From positions 1-64,000 of the forward strand of contig NZ_VMNK01000010.1 in the NCBI RefSeq assembly GCF_007625155.1: DNA of 64,000 nt. Direction: 5' to 3'. Numbering within the stretch: position 1 is the stretch's first letter; each line of letters starts with the position of its first letter. Below the pieces are notes generated by a model, which was given only the letters and a program-made list of their open reading frames with translations, had not been told where the DNA came from and made no database searches. Shown here in pieces: positions 7,913 through 16,871 of the stretch. The stretch is from Denitromonas halophila (GTDB lineage: Bacteria > Pseudomonadota > Gammaproteobacteria > Burkholderiales > Rhodocyclaceae). The translations under genes were made by a program, and so were the position numbers.

Positions 7913-9304
7913 GTGAGCAAGAAGCAATCCGAAAAGAGTGTCGTGGTGGCCGTGAAAGCGAACAACGCGCCGGGCGAGTTGCGCAAGGCCGTCGACGCCA
8001 TCTACGTCTATCCGCACCAAGGTCGGCTGACGCTCATGTCTCGGCGCGCATTCAACCTGCTGCTGGCCCGAGCCATGGAGGATGGGGTCGAAAAGGAGTG
8101 GTACGAGATTCCGATCTCCGAGCTGGCCAAGGACATGCGCTTCGACAGCAAGGACATGAAGCATCTGGAAGACACGCTCGATGCGATGCAAACCACGTTG
8201 CTCAAGTGGGACGTGATCGATACGCAGTCCGGAAAATCGGTTCGTGTCCGCGACTCAGTCCAGTTGCTCGGCGCAGTCCAGCTCATCGGCGGCTACGATC
8301 CGGCAGGCCCGCGCTCCGGGGTGGCGCGCACCGTTCGCTACCAGTTCGACAAGCGGGTCAAGCAGCGGCTTCTGGTGCCGGAGGTGTATGCCCGGATCAA
8401 CCTGCAGTTGCAAACCGAGTTCTCCAGCTCTCACACCCTAGCGCTGTACGAGCAGGTGATCCGCTACCGGTCCAACACCTCCACGGATGGATGGGCCTAT
8501 ACGGTGAAGCTGCCTTGGCGCGAGTGGCGCAATCTGCTGCTGGGTGGGGACAGCACCAACGTCTATGAGCAGTACAAATACTTCAGCCGTGATGTGCTGA
8601 ACAAAGCGTTGCGTGAGCTTGGCCAGGTGGTCACCGAGTTTGAGTTTGAGATGCTCGTATTCAAGACTGGCCGGGTCATCGACAAGCTGCAGTTCAGGAT
8701 GCGGCCCAAGGCGCAACAAAGCCTTGGACTGAAGGTCTCCCAGCCGCTCATCGACACCGGGACAATACACAACAGGCTCCTCAAGATCGGCCTCAAGGAG
8801 GCTGACATCTCAAAGATCCTCGACGACAACGATCCCGAGGTCGTCAAGGATGCAGCTTCCCAGACCGAGGCTCGTTTGCGCAGGTCCGATCTGAATCCGC
8901 TCGGAAATGTGACGGCCTACTTCGTCGACGCGATGAAGCGCGTGCGCGATCAGATCAAGGAGGCCCGCGAGAAGAATCAGAAGCTCTCTGGCCCTGATCA
9001 AAGGGGTAAGGACGCAAAGGCCGACGCCAGCGGGGTCGATATCCTAGACCCCGAGGTGCCTCAGAAGGGGCGCCGCAGGCCAGACACCCTGAGTGAGAAG
9101 CGCGCGGTGAAGGAAGGCTGGGAAGAGATCGAGGATCACTTTCGACAGCTCCCCAAGGAGGAGCGCGACGCGCTGGTCGAGCAGTTCGTCGAGTCCATCT
9201 CGGACAATGCGGCGCTCATGCGGGAGATCAACCGGCGTGGGTTTGAAGGGCCGCTCGTTCGGGCATCGTTTGTGCCTTGGCTCAAGCGCAACATCGAAAA
9301 TTGA
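7913..9304 (+). CDS. rep: Plasmid replication initiator Rep (Rep_3 family)
   Basis: The initiator binds the iterons and opens the origin. I place the start at GTG 7913 (MSKKQSEKSV, 463 residues); the frame is open from a TTG at 7850, but that lies inside the operator. Two winged-helix domains are visible: WH1 about residues 35-190 (SRRAFNLLLARA, then the dimerisation region) and WH2 about 190-270 (SHTLALYEQVIRY, LPWREWRNLLLGG, FSRDVLNKALRELGQVVTEFE). The C-terminal 190 residues are charged and helical. This is longer than many Rep_3 proteins because of that tail. The adjacent iterons support the assignment. Confidence 0.88.
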   Translation: MSKKQSEKSVVVAVKANNAPGELRKAVDAIYVYPHQGRLTLMSRRAFNLLLARAMEDGVEKEWYEIPISELAKDMRFDSKDMKHLEDTLDAMQTTLLKWDVIDTQSGKSVRVRDSVQLLGAVQLIGGYDPAGPRSGVARTVRYQFDKRVKQRLLVPEVYARINLQLQTEFSSSHTLALYEQVIRYRSNTSTDGWAYTVKLPWREWRNLLLGGDSTNVYEQYKYFSRDVLNKALRELGQVVTEFEFEMLVFKTGRVIDKLQFRMRPKAQQSLGLKVSQPLIDTGTIHNRLLKIGLKEADISKILDDNDPEVVKDAASQTEARLRRSDLNPLGNVTAYFVDAMKRVRDQIKEAREKNQKLSGPDQRGKDAKADASGVDILDPEVPQKGRRRPDTLSEKRAVKEGWEEIEDHFRQLPKEERDALVEQFVESISDNAALMREINRRGFEGPLVRASFVPWLKRNIEN

Positions 9305-9450
9305 GCGTTCGGCGTCACTTGGCTGAGTGTTGAGCGATACCCTTTAGAGAGTTTGCCAGGACAGAGAGGCTACTGGTGAAAGGTGGCTATATCCGCTTGC
9401 CGTTGTCCAGAGAATTCTAGTTCAGACGTATTCAGAGTGCCCAGACGAAA

Positions 9451-9494
9451 GAAGCCCACCCAGAGACGCCTTGAGGCGACCGAGGGTGGGCTTC
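9451..9494. terminator. Bidirectional terminator hairpin between rep and the convergent gene
   Basis: Arms GAAGCCCACC (9451-9460) and GGTGGGCTTC (9485-9494) enclose a second small stem (CGCC-TTGA-GGCG). It sits exactly between two convergent genes, ending 2 bases before the stop of the leftward gene. Confidence 0.65.
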
Positions 9495-9495
9495 G

Positions 9496-10167
9496 TCATG
9501 CTGCGTGTCGCGTGCGGTGCGCGTTGTCTGCCGGGTGGCCCAGCAGGATTTTGTCCGCATTGATTGTCAGGGCCAGATCGATGCCCATGGCGAGCATCGG
9601 TTCGATGCGCGATCGCTGCTGCGAATCGATGCTCTGGGCAGACCCATTAAGGGCCCACAAGATTACCCTTGCGTCTTCGTCGCGGGGCAGATTGATGATC
9701 TGCCGGCCCTCCTTTCCAGCAAGGACTAGCCGAGCCTGTTCGGGTGAGCGAAGCACTTGCGCCTCATCCCACCCCGGGCAGATGGTGCGTCGAAACCGGT
9801 CATCCGATTTGGCTTGCCGTAACCGATCCTCGACAGTTCGCTGCGAGAGAACAAGGGTGCAGTGGCCCGATGCTCCCCAACGGGCCAGTTCACGGGTACC
9901 GCGAGCGGCCTGTCCGTTCGGTTGCCAGGTGGCCCGGCCGACGCCCGTCTCCTCCAGCAGGGAGAGGATGGTCACCTTGTGCAAGAACGGCACCACAGGC
10001 ATGAAATGCGTCTTGCCTGCGCTTCGCCCGTTGCCGGCGCGAAAGCTCATGTGCCGCTCGCCGCTCAAGCCGATCCCGGTGATCTTCCGGGTCAGATTGA
10101 GCTTGCCCAGCAGGGCATGGGCCGCCATCAGCAGCGCTGCGTTGTAGTTGTACTGTTGCGTCGTCAT
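9496..10167 (-). CDS. Hypothetical plasmid protein, 223 residues
   Basis: The ATG at 10167 follows GGAGAA at 7 bases, so it is preferred over the open frame to 10278. The product (MTTQQYNYNAAL...) is soluble and basic, with no signal or membrane segment and no domain I recognise. It contains an RTVEDRLRQAKSDDRFRR helix and ends in His/Arg-rich residues. It converges on rep across a strong terminator and is preceded by the short form (copy C) of the recurring leader motif, so it probably belongs to the same plasmid regulon as the genes at 3.5, 5.0 and 10.7 kb. Confidence 0.65.
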   Translation of the reverse strand: MTTQQYNYNAALLMAAHALLGKLNLTRKITGIGLSGERHMSFRAGNGRSAGKTHFMPVVPFLHKVTILSLLEETGVGRATWQPNGQAARGTRELARWGASGHCTLVLSQRTVEDRLRQAKSDDRFRRTICPGWDEAQVLRSPEQARLVLAGKEGRQIINLPRDEDARVILWALNGSAQSIDSQQRSRIEPMLAMGIDLALTINADKILLGHPADNAHRTRHAA

Positions 10168-10197
10168 ATCGTTCTCCAGTGCATTTCGTTGGAGGGA

Positions 10198-10250
10198 CCC
10201 GCCCGCCGGGCGATAAGTCCCGGTAAGGCGTGTCCATGACGGACTTTGAG
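10198..10250 (-). promoter_or_regulatory. Structured leader motif, short copy C
   Basis: In the RNA sense it carries the hairpin GTCC-GTCAT-GGAC followed by CCGGGAC and a GCCCGGCGGGC stem near the ribosome-binding site. The upstream GGTAGCTGG/CCAGC pairing seen in the three long copies is missing; a separate hairpin (10261-10286) stands there instead. Confidence 0.45.
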
Positions 10251-10260
10251 GTGATACGGT

Positions 10261-10286
10261 TGATAGGGGTGCTAGCACGCCTATCA
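10261..10286. terminator. Hairpin between two leftward genes
   Basis: TGATAGG..GTGC-TA-GCAC..CCTATCA is a 26-base near-perfect palindrome directly after the stop of the 129-residue gene. It lacks a long T-run, so it may be a weak terminator, an RNA-processing signal or a protein-binding site. Confidence 0.45.
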
Positions 10287-10289
10287 GTG

Positions 10290-10679
10290 TTAAATCATCT
10301 TGAGCTTGCTGGCCAAAGTGCGTTCGAACTCGACGAGGTTGTTCAGACGAACCTTCTCCTCGAGCCAGGCGACGGTTCGCTGCACTTCATCGTCGGTGAT
10401 CTGACGATCAAGTCGGTAGTGCCGTCCGATGATCTGGTTGCGTGTGAGCTCCAGCGCGGAAGGCGCATGCGCCGTTGGCGCCGGCGTGGCTTGGCTGCTC
10501 AGTACAGTGGTGACCGCCTCCATGCCGAACTCCACCGCGATGGCGTTTTGGACTCGGCGCTCGATCGCCAGCCGGGCTGCTTCGCTGGTGATGTCTGAGG
10601 CGAGCTCGAGGTCGAGAGAGATCCGGACATGCAGGTCGAACTGCGGACCGGGCTTTGGCAAAGGGGAAGAACTACTCAT
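10290..10679 (-). CDS. Hypothetical plasmid protein, 129 residues
   Basis: The ATG at 10679 follows AGGAG at 7 bases. The protein is small, soluble and helical. Its first half (LHVRISLDLELASDITSEAARLAIERRVQNAIAVEF in pieces) has a beta-strand then amphipathic-helix pattern; the second half has a conserved-looking DDEVQRTVAWLEEKV helix. No family is recognised. It is preceded by copy D of the structured leader and followed by a palindromic hairpin and the 223-residue gene. Confidence 0.65.
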   Translation of the reverse strand: MSSSSPLPKPGPQFDLHVRISLDLELASDITSEAARLAIERRVQNAIAVEFGMEAVTTVLSSQATPAPTAHAPSALELTRNQIIGRHYRLDRQITDDEVQRTVAWLEEKVRLNNLVEFERTLASKLKMI

Positions 10680-10710
10680 GTGGATCTCCTGGTGATGTGC
10701 GGAGAAACCA

Positions 10711-10816
10711 CTGCCCGGTACGGGGAGAGTTTCCCCGCGTGGGTTGCATGTGTTGAGCGTCCTGAATGGACGAGAGGGCTGGTTTCGGCAAGGTGCCCGG
10801 TATGACCCAGCTACCG
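10711..10816 (-). promoter_or_regulatory. Structured leader motif, copy D
   Basis: In the RNA sense the order is GGTAGCTGGGTC, GCCGAAACCAGCC, hairpin GTCC-ATTCA-GGAC, CCCACGCGGGG and CCCCGTACCGGGCAG, just upstream of the ribosome-binding site of the 129-residue gene. Relative to copies A and B the hairpin changes only in the loop, and the last stem differs in sequence while staying paired. Confidence 0.6.
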
Positions 10817-10947
10817 GATCGGCCAGTGAAGCCGGCCTGAATAAGCATCGATTTTATCATTGGTGTTCGTGCAGGCGTGCGGCTCACAGAGGCCGACTTC
10901 CCAGAATTAAATCACGTCGCGCGCTGCCCCTTCATCCAGCACGGGGC

Positions 10948-11361
10948 TCAACCGGACCGATCAAGGATCACGCCGATCTGCCAAGGCTCCGGAAAGGGCA
11001 TCGAGCCAGGCTCTTCGGGCTCGAGAGCTGCCCGCCATCGGCGCTGCTCAAGAAGCGCCTCGCTGTGCAGTTGAGCTTCGCGCGGAAAACGCGCGAGGAG
11101 CTTGGCGACCACATCCGACAGTTCAAGGTTGTCGCCCACGCGCAGGTAGTGCGCAATCACATCCGCCGCCAAATCGTTCTGCTCGGGGCTCACCCACTGG
11201 CCGCACTCGCTGTAGGCGTGGGCCATATCGCCTTGAGAGAGGGCAAGTACCAGCTTGGTCATTTGCCCGGCGTCAGAGGCCCGCCGCTGCTTCAAGATCC
11301 ACGCGAGTACAGCCCCGTAGGGCGTGAGGCCGCAATCGCTTTGCGGTTGCTTCAATACCAT
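10948..11361 (-). CDS. Hypothetical protein, about 137 residues
   Basis: The open frame begins at 11610, but the first plausible start is ATG 11361 (MVLKQPQSDCGL). The product is soluble and helical, with two cysteines (SDCGL, ECGQW) and an acidic, proline-rich tail (EPEEPGSMPFPEPW). No domain is recognised. It lies between leader copy D and the divergent umuDC operon. There is no clear ribosome-binding site, so the start is uncertain. Confidence 0.5.
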   Translation of the reverse strand: MVLKQPQSDCGLTPYGAVLAWILKQRRASDAGQMTKLVLALSQGDMAHAYSECGQWVSPEQNDLAADVIAHYLRVGDNLELSDVVAKLLARFPREAQLHSEALLEQRRWRAALEPEEPGSMPFPEPWQIGVILDRSG

Positions 11362-11558
11362 CGTCGCAGGCGTCCATCTTGGTCTATCTGATTGCCAAGA
11401 GCGTACCGCAGCGCCACGTGCAATCAGACTCTGGAAAACATGGCTTAGGGGGCCATATTTGCCGTAACCATCGCCGCAGGTAAATGCGAAGGCGGCCGGA
11501 GCCGAGCGCGGCGGAGTTCTGCGGTACGATTGGAATCGTTCCCAAATGCAGTACACCC

Positions 11559-12035
11559 ATGCGCTCGCACGCCCAGCACACTTCGCCCGTCCCGACCCTG
11601 TCGCAAGCACCGGAGCCCCTTGCTACCGATGCGCCGGCCGCCGAGATCCGCCTGCTCTCGCACCGGATCAGCGCCGGCTTCCCCTCCCCAGCCAGCGACT
11701 ACGTCGAGGACGGACTGGATCTGAACGAATACCTGGTGCGCAACAAGCCGGCGTCGTTCATGTTCACGGTCAAGGGCGACTCGATGACCGGCGCGAGCAT
11801 CGAGGACGGCGACAAGGTCGTGGTCGATCGCTCCGCGCGAGCGCAGCACAACGACATCGTGGTGGCGGTGGTCGACGGCGAATACACCATCAAGCGGCTG
11901 TACCTGCGGGACGGGCACGTCGAGCTGCGCCCAGAGAACCCGGCGTTCGAGGCGATCACCTTTGGCGAAGGCTCGGAGTTGGAGGTCTGGGGCGTGGTTG
12001 TGGGGGTGGTGCGCCGCTACCCGGTCGCGAGGTAG
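11559..12035 (+). CDS. umuD: UmuD-like translesion polymerase subunit / LexA-type autoprotease
   Basis: UmuD is cleaved on RecA-ssDNA filaments to UmuD', which activates UmuC (DNA polymerase V). With the ATG at 11559 (158 residues) the cleavage bond is Ala39-Gly40 (RISAG-FPSP), the nucleophile Ser75 (GDSM) and the general base Lys112 (YTIKR). The gene is followed after 3 bases by umuC, so they form an operon. The N-terminal 38 residues are unusually Pro/Ala rich. A LexA box is expected upstream, but I could not identify a convincing CTG-N10-CAG site. Confidence 0.92.
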   Translation: MRSHAQHTSPVPTLSQAPEPLATDAPAAEIRLLSHRISAGFPSPASDYVEDGLDLNEYLVRNKPASFMFTVKGDSMTGASIEDGDKVVVDRSARAQHNDIVVAVVDGEYTIKRLYLRDGHVELRPENPAFEAITFGEGSELEVWGVVVGVVRRYPVAR

Positions 12036-12038
12036 CCG

Positions 12039-13331
12039 GTGGATTCGCCCTCGCCTCAGTTCGCCCTGGTCGATGCGAACAACTTCTATGTCTCATGCGA
12101 GCGAGTCTTTCGCCCCGCGCTGGCCAGCACGCCCATGGTGGTGCTGTCGAACAATGACGGCTGCGCTGTCGCCCGCTCCAACGAGGTCAAGGCGCTGGGC
12201 GTGAAGATGGGCACGCCATGGTTCAAGATGCGCGAGCTGGCCGCGCAGCATGGCATTCTTGCCTTCTCATCCAACTACACGCTCTACGGCGACATGAGCA
12301 ATCGGCTCGTGGCGGTGCTGCGCCAGTTCGCGCCCGAGGTGGAGGTCTACAGCATCGATGAGTCCTTCTTGCGCATCGAGACCGTGGCCCACCTGTATGG
12401 TGGCGCGGGCGCGATGGGCCAGCAGATCCGCGCCCGGGTCGGTCAATGGACCGGGCTTCCGGTGTGCGTTGGCATAGGCCCGACCAAGACGCTGGCCAAG
12501 CTGGCCAACCACATGGCCAAGAAGAACCCCGAGTTCAATGGCGTGTGCGACCTGCACGCTCTCAGCCGCGCCGAGCGCGGGCGGTGGATGGCCGGCATCG
12601 AGGTCGGCGAGGTGTGGGGCGTCGGGCGCAGGCTCGAAGAACGCCTGGCCGCGCTTGGCATCCATACGGTGCTCGATCTTCGCAACGCTTCGCCCAAGTG
12701 GCTGCGCTCGCACTTCGGGGTGGTGATGGAGCGCACCTGCTCTGAGCTGCGCGGTATCAGCTGCCTGGCGCTCGAGGAGGTGGTCCCGGCCAAGCAGCAG
12801 ATCATGGCCTCTCGCAGCTTCGGCCAACCGCTCGAGGACATCGAGGCGCTGCGCGAGGCGGTGGCCGCCTATGTGAGCCGGGCGGCCGAGAAGCTGCGCG
12901 CCCAGGCCTCGGTGTGCGCCGCGGTCCACGTGTTCGTGATGAGCAACCGCTTCCGTCCCGAAGAGCCTCAGTACAGCGCCGGGCTGACGGTCCCGATGGC
13001 CGAGGCCTGCGACGATACGCGGGCGCTCACCACCGCTGCGCTGCGCGGCCTTGGGGCGATCTTCCGGCCGGGCATCCGTTACAAGAAGGCCGGGATCATG
13101 CTCACGCTGCTCTCGCCCAAGGCGGCGATGCAGCGCTCCTTGTTCGATGTCGCCGGCGCCGGCGCCCGCTCGGCGGCGCTGATGTCCGTTCTGGACGCGG
13201 TCAATCGCACCTTTGGCCGGGATGTGCTGCGCACCGGCGCCAGCGGCACAGAGAAGCGCTGGGCGATGCGCTCGGAAAACCGCTCGCCGCGCTACACCAC
13301 CCGATGGGATGAGCTACCGGTGGCCCGTTGA
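12039..13331 (+). CDS. umuC: UmuC-like Y-family DNA polymerase V
   Basis: The 430-residue protein starts at GTG 12039, three bases after umuD. The Y-family palm motifs are present: [17 protein letters not shown] at the N terminus with the first metal-binding Asp, and YSIDESFL with the Asp-Glu catalytic pair near residue 105. The little-finger domain follows, and the C terminus matches UmuC (SLFD and [10 protein letters not shown]). It performs error-prone bypass of lesions with UmuD'. Plasmid-borne umuDC homologues (such as mucAB and rumAB) are a known class that raise mutation and survival of their hosts. Confidence 0.93.
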   Translation: MDSPSPQFALVDANNFYVSCERVFRPALASTPMVVLSNNDGCAVARSNEVKALGVKMGTPWFKMRELAAQHGILAFSSNYTLYGDMSNRLVAVLRQFAPEVEVYSIDESFLRIETVAHLYGGAGAMGQQIRARVGQWTGLPVCVGIGPTKTLAKLANHMAKKNPEFNGVCDLHALSRAERGRWMAGIEVGEVWGVGRRLEERLAALGIHTVLDLRNASPKWLRSHFGVVMERTCSELRGISCLALEEVVPAKQQIMASRSFGQPLEDIEALREAVAAYVSRAAEKLRAQASVCAAVHVFVMSNRFRPEEPQYSAGLTVPMAEACDDTRALTTAALRGLGAIFRPGIRYKKAGIMLTLLSPKAAMQRSLFDVAGAGARSAALMSVLDAVNRTFGRDVLRTGASGTEKRWAMRSENRSPRYTTRWDELPVAR

Positions 13332-13411
13332 GCATTTTGTCCTGCGCCAACCCACGCGATCGGCATATCCTCGATGTCTGTTGAAACCGGCTGGAATGGG
13401 ATGGGTTTGCT

Positions 13412-14383
13412 ATGGGCTTTTTCGACTTTCTCCGGGGGCGAAAGGGAAAGGATGGGCTCAGCGATGCTGAGCTGACGCTGCTTGCCCGGTTCAGCAGGGC
13501 GCGGGTGGCAGAGGACGAATCGGCCGAGCGTTGGGATGCGCCGCTTGGGGCGCCGGTTGGCAAGACGATTCGCCGGCTCATCGACCGGGGGCTGCTGGCT
13601 CCTGCATCGCTGAAGGCGCGCCTTGCTGCGACGCTGAAAGTGCCCGAGTTGAAGGTGCTCTTGCGCGAGCGCGAGTTGCCGGTATCCGGCACCAAGCCTG
13701 TGCTGATCGAGCGCCTTGTCGAGGCCGATCCGGCTGCGGCCGAAGCGGCCGTTGCCGGCCGCTCGCTGGTTGGTTGCACGGACGAGGGCGCGAAGCTTGT
13801 GGCAGCGTTTCGCGAGCGGAAGAACGCCGAGCATGAACAAGCCAGCCAGGCGAGCCTGGAGATGATCCAGCGCGGTGACTTTGCGGGCGCGAGCCGGACT
13901 GTGGCGGCCTATGAAGCGCGGCAGGTCTTCCCGCGCGGCCTCGGTATTGACTGGCAGTCTCACGATGCTGCCGAGGACGTGCGGTTTCTCACCAGCTTGC
14001 AGCACGCCACGCCAGCCATCCTGAGCAATCTCAGTGAGCTGGACATGAGCGCGCTTCGGGTGGCCACCGCGATGATGCACTTGTGGGGAATGGACAGCGC
14101 CAAGCATTGGCTGCCCGAAGGGTTTGTCGGATCGCCCCGCTTCGGTCACGATACCGCTGCCCGGATGCTGCTCTTCCATCAGAGGCACCAACGAGAGATC
14201 CGCAATCTCCGCAGGATAGGCATCAAGCACGGGCGGATTCTGGGCTGCCCTAACTCCTGCGACTTCTGCCGCGGCTGGACCGAGAAGAAACTGCGCTTGG
14301 ACGAGATCCCGGAACTGCCCCACGCCGGCTGTACGCATGAGCTCGGATGCCGCTGCGTGCTGGTTTCCGAACTGGACGACTGA
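13412..14383 (+). CDS. SAP-domain protein with C-terminal cysteine cluster
   Basis: The 323-residue protein starts at ATG 13412. Residues about 65-110 match a SAP DNA-binding motif: ATLKVPELKVLLRERELPVSGTKPVLIERLVE, given here in overview. A helical middle follows. The C terminus holds CPNSCDFCRGW and CTHELGCRC, likely a zinc site. It lies 80 bases after umuC on the same strand but may have its own promoter. SAP domains bind AT-rich or chromosomal DNA. The gene is probably a DNA-associated plasmid protein, with no precise function known. Confidence 0.65.
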   Translation: MGFFDFLRGRKGKDGLSDAELTLLARFSRARVAEDESAERWDAPLGAPVGKTIRRLIDRGLLAPASLKARLAATLKVPELKVLLRERELPVSGTKPVLIERLVEADPAAAEAAVAGRSLVGCTDEGAKLVAAFRERKNAEHEQASQASLEMIQRGDFAGASRTVAAYEARQVFPRGLGIDWQSHDAAEDVRFLTSLQHATPAILSNLSELDMSALRVATAMMHLWGMDSAKHWLPEGFVGSPRFGHDTAARMLLFHQRHQREIRNLRRIGIKHGRILGCPNSCDFCRGWTEKKLRLDEIPELPHAGCTHELGCRCVLVSELDD

Positions 14384-14570
14384 CCTCTTACCTCGATAGC
14401 CCGTTCGAAACTACCGTGAATCGTGATCTGGGCCCCGCGCTGTGCTGCAGCTCTGGGTCTAGTACCGCGTCGGTGTGCCTTGATCCAATTGGAACAGGGT
14501 TTCAAAGACTGTAGTCGATGGCGGCGCGTACCCCCCTCTCTGGCAGATAGGCACCGCATGGCTCATTGAC

Positions 14571-14894
14571 CTAACATGCCTCTTCACGACGCGGCTTTCC
14601 GCGTCGCGGACCGTCAGCTTCCTCGACCAGGCGCATTGCTTCGATAAGTTGCTCCTGGCTAACGTAACCCAGTTCCTCAAGTGCAATCAGGATCTGGGCC
14701 GGTATGGGAATTGGTTTGCCCTGCTCCATGCGGCTGCCCGCCGACTGGGTGATACCGAACCTTCGCCAGAAATCGACTTGCGTATAGTTGGCTTTATCTC
14801 GCTGTGCGCCGATGTCATTCAGAACGCGTTCAATGCGCGAGACACGCTTGGGGTGCACCTTGACATCGAAGTCCGGAGCCTCGTAAAAATCCAT
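14571..14894 (-). CDS. XRE-type helix-turn-helix regulator
   Basis: The 107-residue protein starts at ATG 14894. Residues about 20-75 form the helix-turn-helix: ERVLNDIGAQRDKANYT, then QVDFWRRFGITQSAGSRMEQGK, with the typical SRMEQG recognition end. A basic tail (PRRGKPRREEAC) follows. It is divergent from nothing close; the next gene leftward is the NYN gene start region to the right at 15835 with the same strand. It is likely a plasmid-encoded repressor; targets are unknown. About 190 bases to its left (14384-14570) hold no recognisable gene. Confidence 0.7.
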   Translation of the reverse strand: MDFYEAPDFDVKVHPKRVSRIERVLNDIGAQRDKANYTQVDFWRRFGITQSAGSRMEQGKPIPIPAQILIALEELGYVSQEQLIEAMRLVEEADGPRRGKPRREEAC

Positions 14895-14950
14895 AACGAA
14901 TCCTTGCTCTCATATACCTTTGAGGCAGCCTATCGCATTTAGCCGTCCCT

Positions 14951-15835
14951 TCAAGCAGAGGGAGCCGCAGCCTGCAGAAGTGCCCCGCGCTCGCGCACCC
15001 GATGGACGAAAAAGCCCCGGGCCTCTCGTTTTTGTTCGCCAGTCAGTTGCTCTCCCAGAAGGGCGCGGATTCGTGCAATCAGCTTCCCGTCGAAGTCCGA
15101 AGGGACCGAACTGGAGGTGGAAAAATGCTGCACCAGATCGGGAATCTGCGCGGGATCGGCATCGATCAACTCTTCTATGACGCGCTTGGCCGCATCTTTG
15201 AATGACAGCGTGGTCGCCTCCGGCTCATCGACGGGTGCTTTGGCCATTGCTTCCGGCCTGGGCTCGATGGTGGGCGCCTCGGGTTGCGGGCGGCTGGTAT
15301 TGGCCAAGGTCGCCTTGAACCACTCGCCGTCCAGTTCCGACACCGAATCTGCGGCCATTTGCAGTGAGTGGCTGACGTTACGACGGGCTTCACCTGCGGC
15401 CAGAATGTGGATTCGAACGCCGTAGGATTGTGCCAGTTCGACCGCGATGCGCAGGTCTTCATCACCAGAGACCAAAATTGCGTCGGTGATTGCCCCGTTG
15501 CGCGCCAACTCGATCAGGTCGGTCACGATCAGAGAATCGACCCCTTTTTGCTCTCCGTTGTTGTTGAGAACACCAAGGCGCAATTTCACACCGGGGAGGA
15601 TCGCGAGCTGGCTTTGCTCGAGCGAAAGACGAGGGCCCGGCATGGCGTCGTACCAGTACACCCGAAGCAATGGGATACCGTCCGCTGATACCTGGGCCTG
15701 TGTGGTCAGTTTGGAAATCATCTCGGCTGGGGCTTGGATCGACAGGCAATGGCGCGGGACCGTAGCGCCAAAGGCCGCCTGAGAACCGGCGGCGAAGAAG
15801 TAGCCTGCATCCACGAAAATCGCGAAACGATCCAT
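14951..15835 (-). CDS. NYN-domain (LabA/DUF88-like) ribonuclease-fold protein
   Basis: The 294-residue protein starts at ATG 15835 after CTGGAG. The PIN/NYN acidic residues are visible in order: Asp9 (FAIFVDAGYFF), the Asp of KGVDSLIVTDL near residue 100 and SGDEDL near residue 125, which together would bind metal for RNA cleavage. The C-terminal 120 residues are Pro/Glu rich and then helical, with DFDGKLIARIRALLGEQL. A sigma70-like promoter and an intrinsic terminator both lie in its leader, so expression may be attenuated. The RNA target is unknown. Confidence 0.78.
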   Translation of the reverse strand: MDRFAIFVDAGYFFAAGSQAAFGATVPRHCLSIQAPAEMISKLTTQAQVSADGIPLLRVYWYDAMPGPRLSLEQSQLAILPGVKLRLGVLNNNGEQKGVDSLIVTDLIELARNGAITDAILVSGDEDLRIAVELAQSYGVRIHILAAGEARRNVSHSLQMAADSVSELDGEWFKATLANTSRPQPEAPTIEPRPEAMAKAPVDEPEATTLSFKDAAKRVIEELIDADPAQIPDLVQHFSTSSSVPSDFDGKLIARIRALLGEQLTGEQKREARGFFVHRVRERGALLQAAAPSA

Positions 15836-15850
15836 TCTGACTCCAGAAAA

Positions 15851-15876
15851 GAAAAAAGCCCCTTTCGGGGCTTTTG
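15851..15876 (-). terminator. Intrinsic terminator in the leader of the NYN gene
   Basis: On the minus strand AAAAGCCCC-GAAA-GGGGCTTTT is followed by a run of Ts. It stands only about 10 bases before the ribosome-binding site of the NYN gene and downstream of that gene's best promoter, so it looks like an attenuator, although it could also simply stop read-through from upstream. Confidence 0.75.
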
Positions 15877-15925
15877 GTAGGCTGGCTGACCAAAGTAACG
15901 TAGTGGCCCGACCAGCAACACGCCA

Positions 15926-15954
15926 ATTATATTGATCATTGGCTGTCGAGTAAA
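15926..15954 (-). promoter_or_regulatory. Sigma70-like promoter for the NYN gene
   Basis: On the minus strand TTTACT (15954-15949) and TATAAT (15931-15926) are separated by 17 bases. The expected start of transcription is near 15919, giving a leader of about 85 bases that contains the terminator hairpin at 15851-15876. Confidence 0.6.
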
Positions 15955-16110
15955 CCTTTGGTTTGCTCTCCTGCCGCCTGATGTGTCCAGACGTTCAGCC
16001 CAGCCGAGCGTGCCTAGTAGGCGTGCTCTCCTTGCCCTTGTTGAATAGATTGTAGCGTGAGCCTCGCCGGATGTCTTGAGCTTCATCATGAACGAGCAAA
16101 CGGATCGTAT

Positions 16111-16871
16111 TCAGGTCGACCCGCACAGTTCCGCGCCGAACGCGCCGGCCGGCATCTTCCAGGCGCCTGAGGTGAGCACCGGCAGTGTGTAGTCATGGCA
16201 GGAGGCCTGCAGCAGCGCCTCCGCGTCGTGGATCTCGAACGGACTGGCTCGGGCGGCTTGCTCCAGCACATCGATGCGCGCGCGGCTGATGGTCGTGGCG
16301 AACTCCCGCTCGTAGTCGGCAATGCGCTGCACGCGCTCCGGGAAGTAATGAGCCAACGTGGCCCAGACTCGCGGGCTGTTGTAGATGCAGGTCATGCACG
16401 AGGAGCGTCCCCAGCCGAGCCGGTAGGGCACGGGGGCCGCGATCCGGTGACGGCGAAGTGCATCCCATACCTGATCCTCGCTCCAGTTCAGGACCGGACG
16501 CCAAGCATCCACATGGCGGGCCTTGCGTCCTTGGCGCCGGTCACAGGCGTGTGGTTCGAGCTGGTTGTAGCGCGCCCGGTTGGCGCTCTCCTCGCGCCGC
16601 TCGCCGGTGATGAACAGGACACGCTGGCCGTCGAAGCGCGCCTGGTTGTTGAGCGCGCGCCGGCCCACGTCGATCTTGAGCGCCGAGCTGCACCAGCGCG
16701 TCTGCAAGCTGGCTGCCTGCTGGGGGAATCGCCGCCGGGTGCCCGGCTGCGATCGCGCAGTGTCTCGCTCGAGGCGAACGAGCCCGTCAGGTGTCTCGAT
16801 CATGTGCGCCCGGCTGTAGCTGTTCTGCTTGAGCATCTCGCCTTCGAAGCCGCCGTCCAGCCAGGAAAAGT
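16111..16871 (-). pseudogene. PAPS-reductase-family protein, 3' part (gene split by the 26-kb element)
   Basis: This holds the C-terminal 250 residues of a gene whose first 126 codons lie at 43009-43386. The frame opens at FSWLDGGFEGEM next to the target duplication. It then shows FITGERREESANRARY and HVDAWRPVLNWSEDQVW, which are typical of PAPS reductase/IbrA/DndC-like proteins, and WGRSSCMTCIYNSP with a CxxC pair. The apparent upstream start near 16980 lies inside the transposon and is artificial. Joined to the 5' part the protein would be about 376 residues. Its biological role is unknown; members occur on phages and plasmids. Confidence 0.88.
16864..16871. repeat. Left target-site duplication GGAAAAGT
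   Basis: The same 8 bases flank the right end at 43009-43016. Eight-base duplications are normal for ISL3-family transposition. Confidence 0.9.

Noticed and set aside
7328..7916. Open frames reading repeated SPKTLTY-like peptides
   Set aside because: They are translations of the iteron repeats upstream of rep, with no start context.
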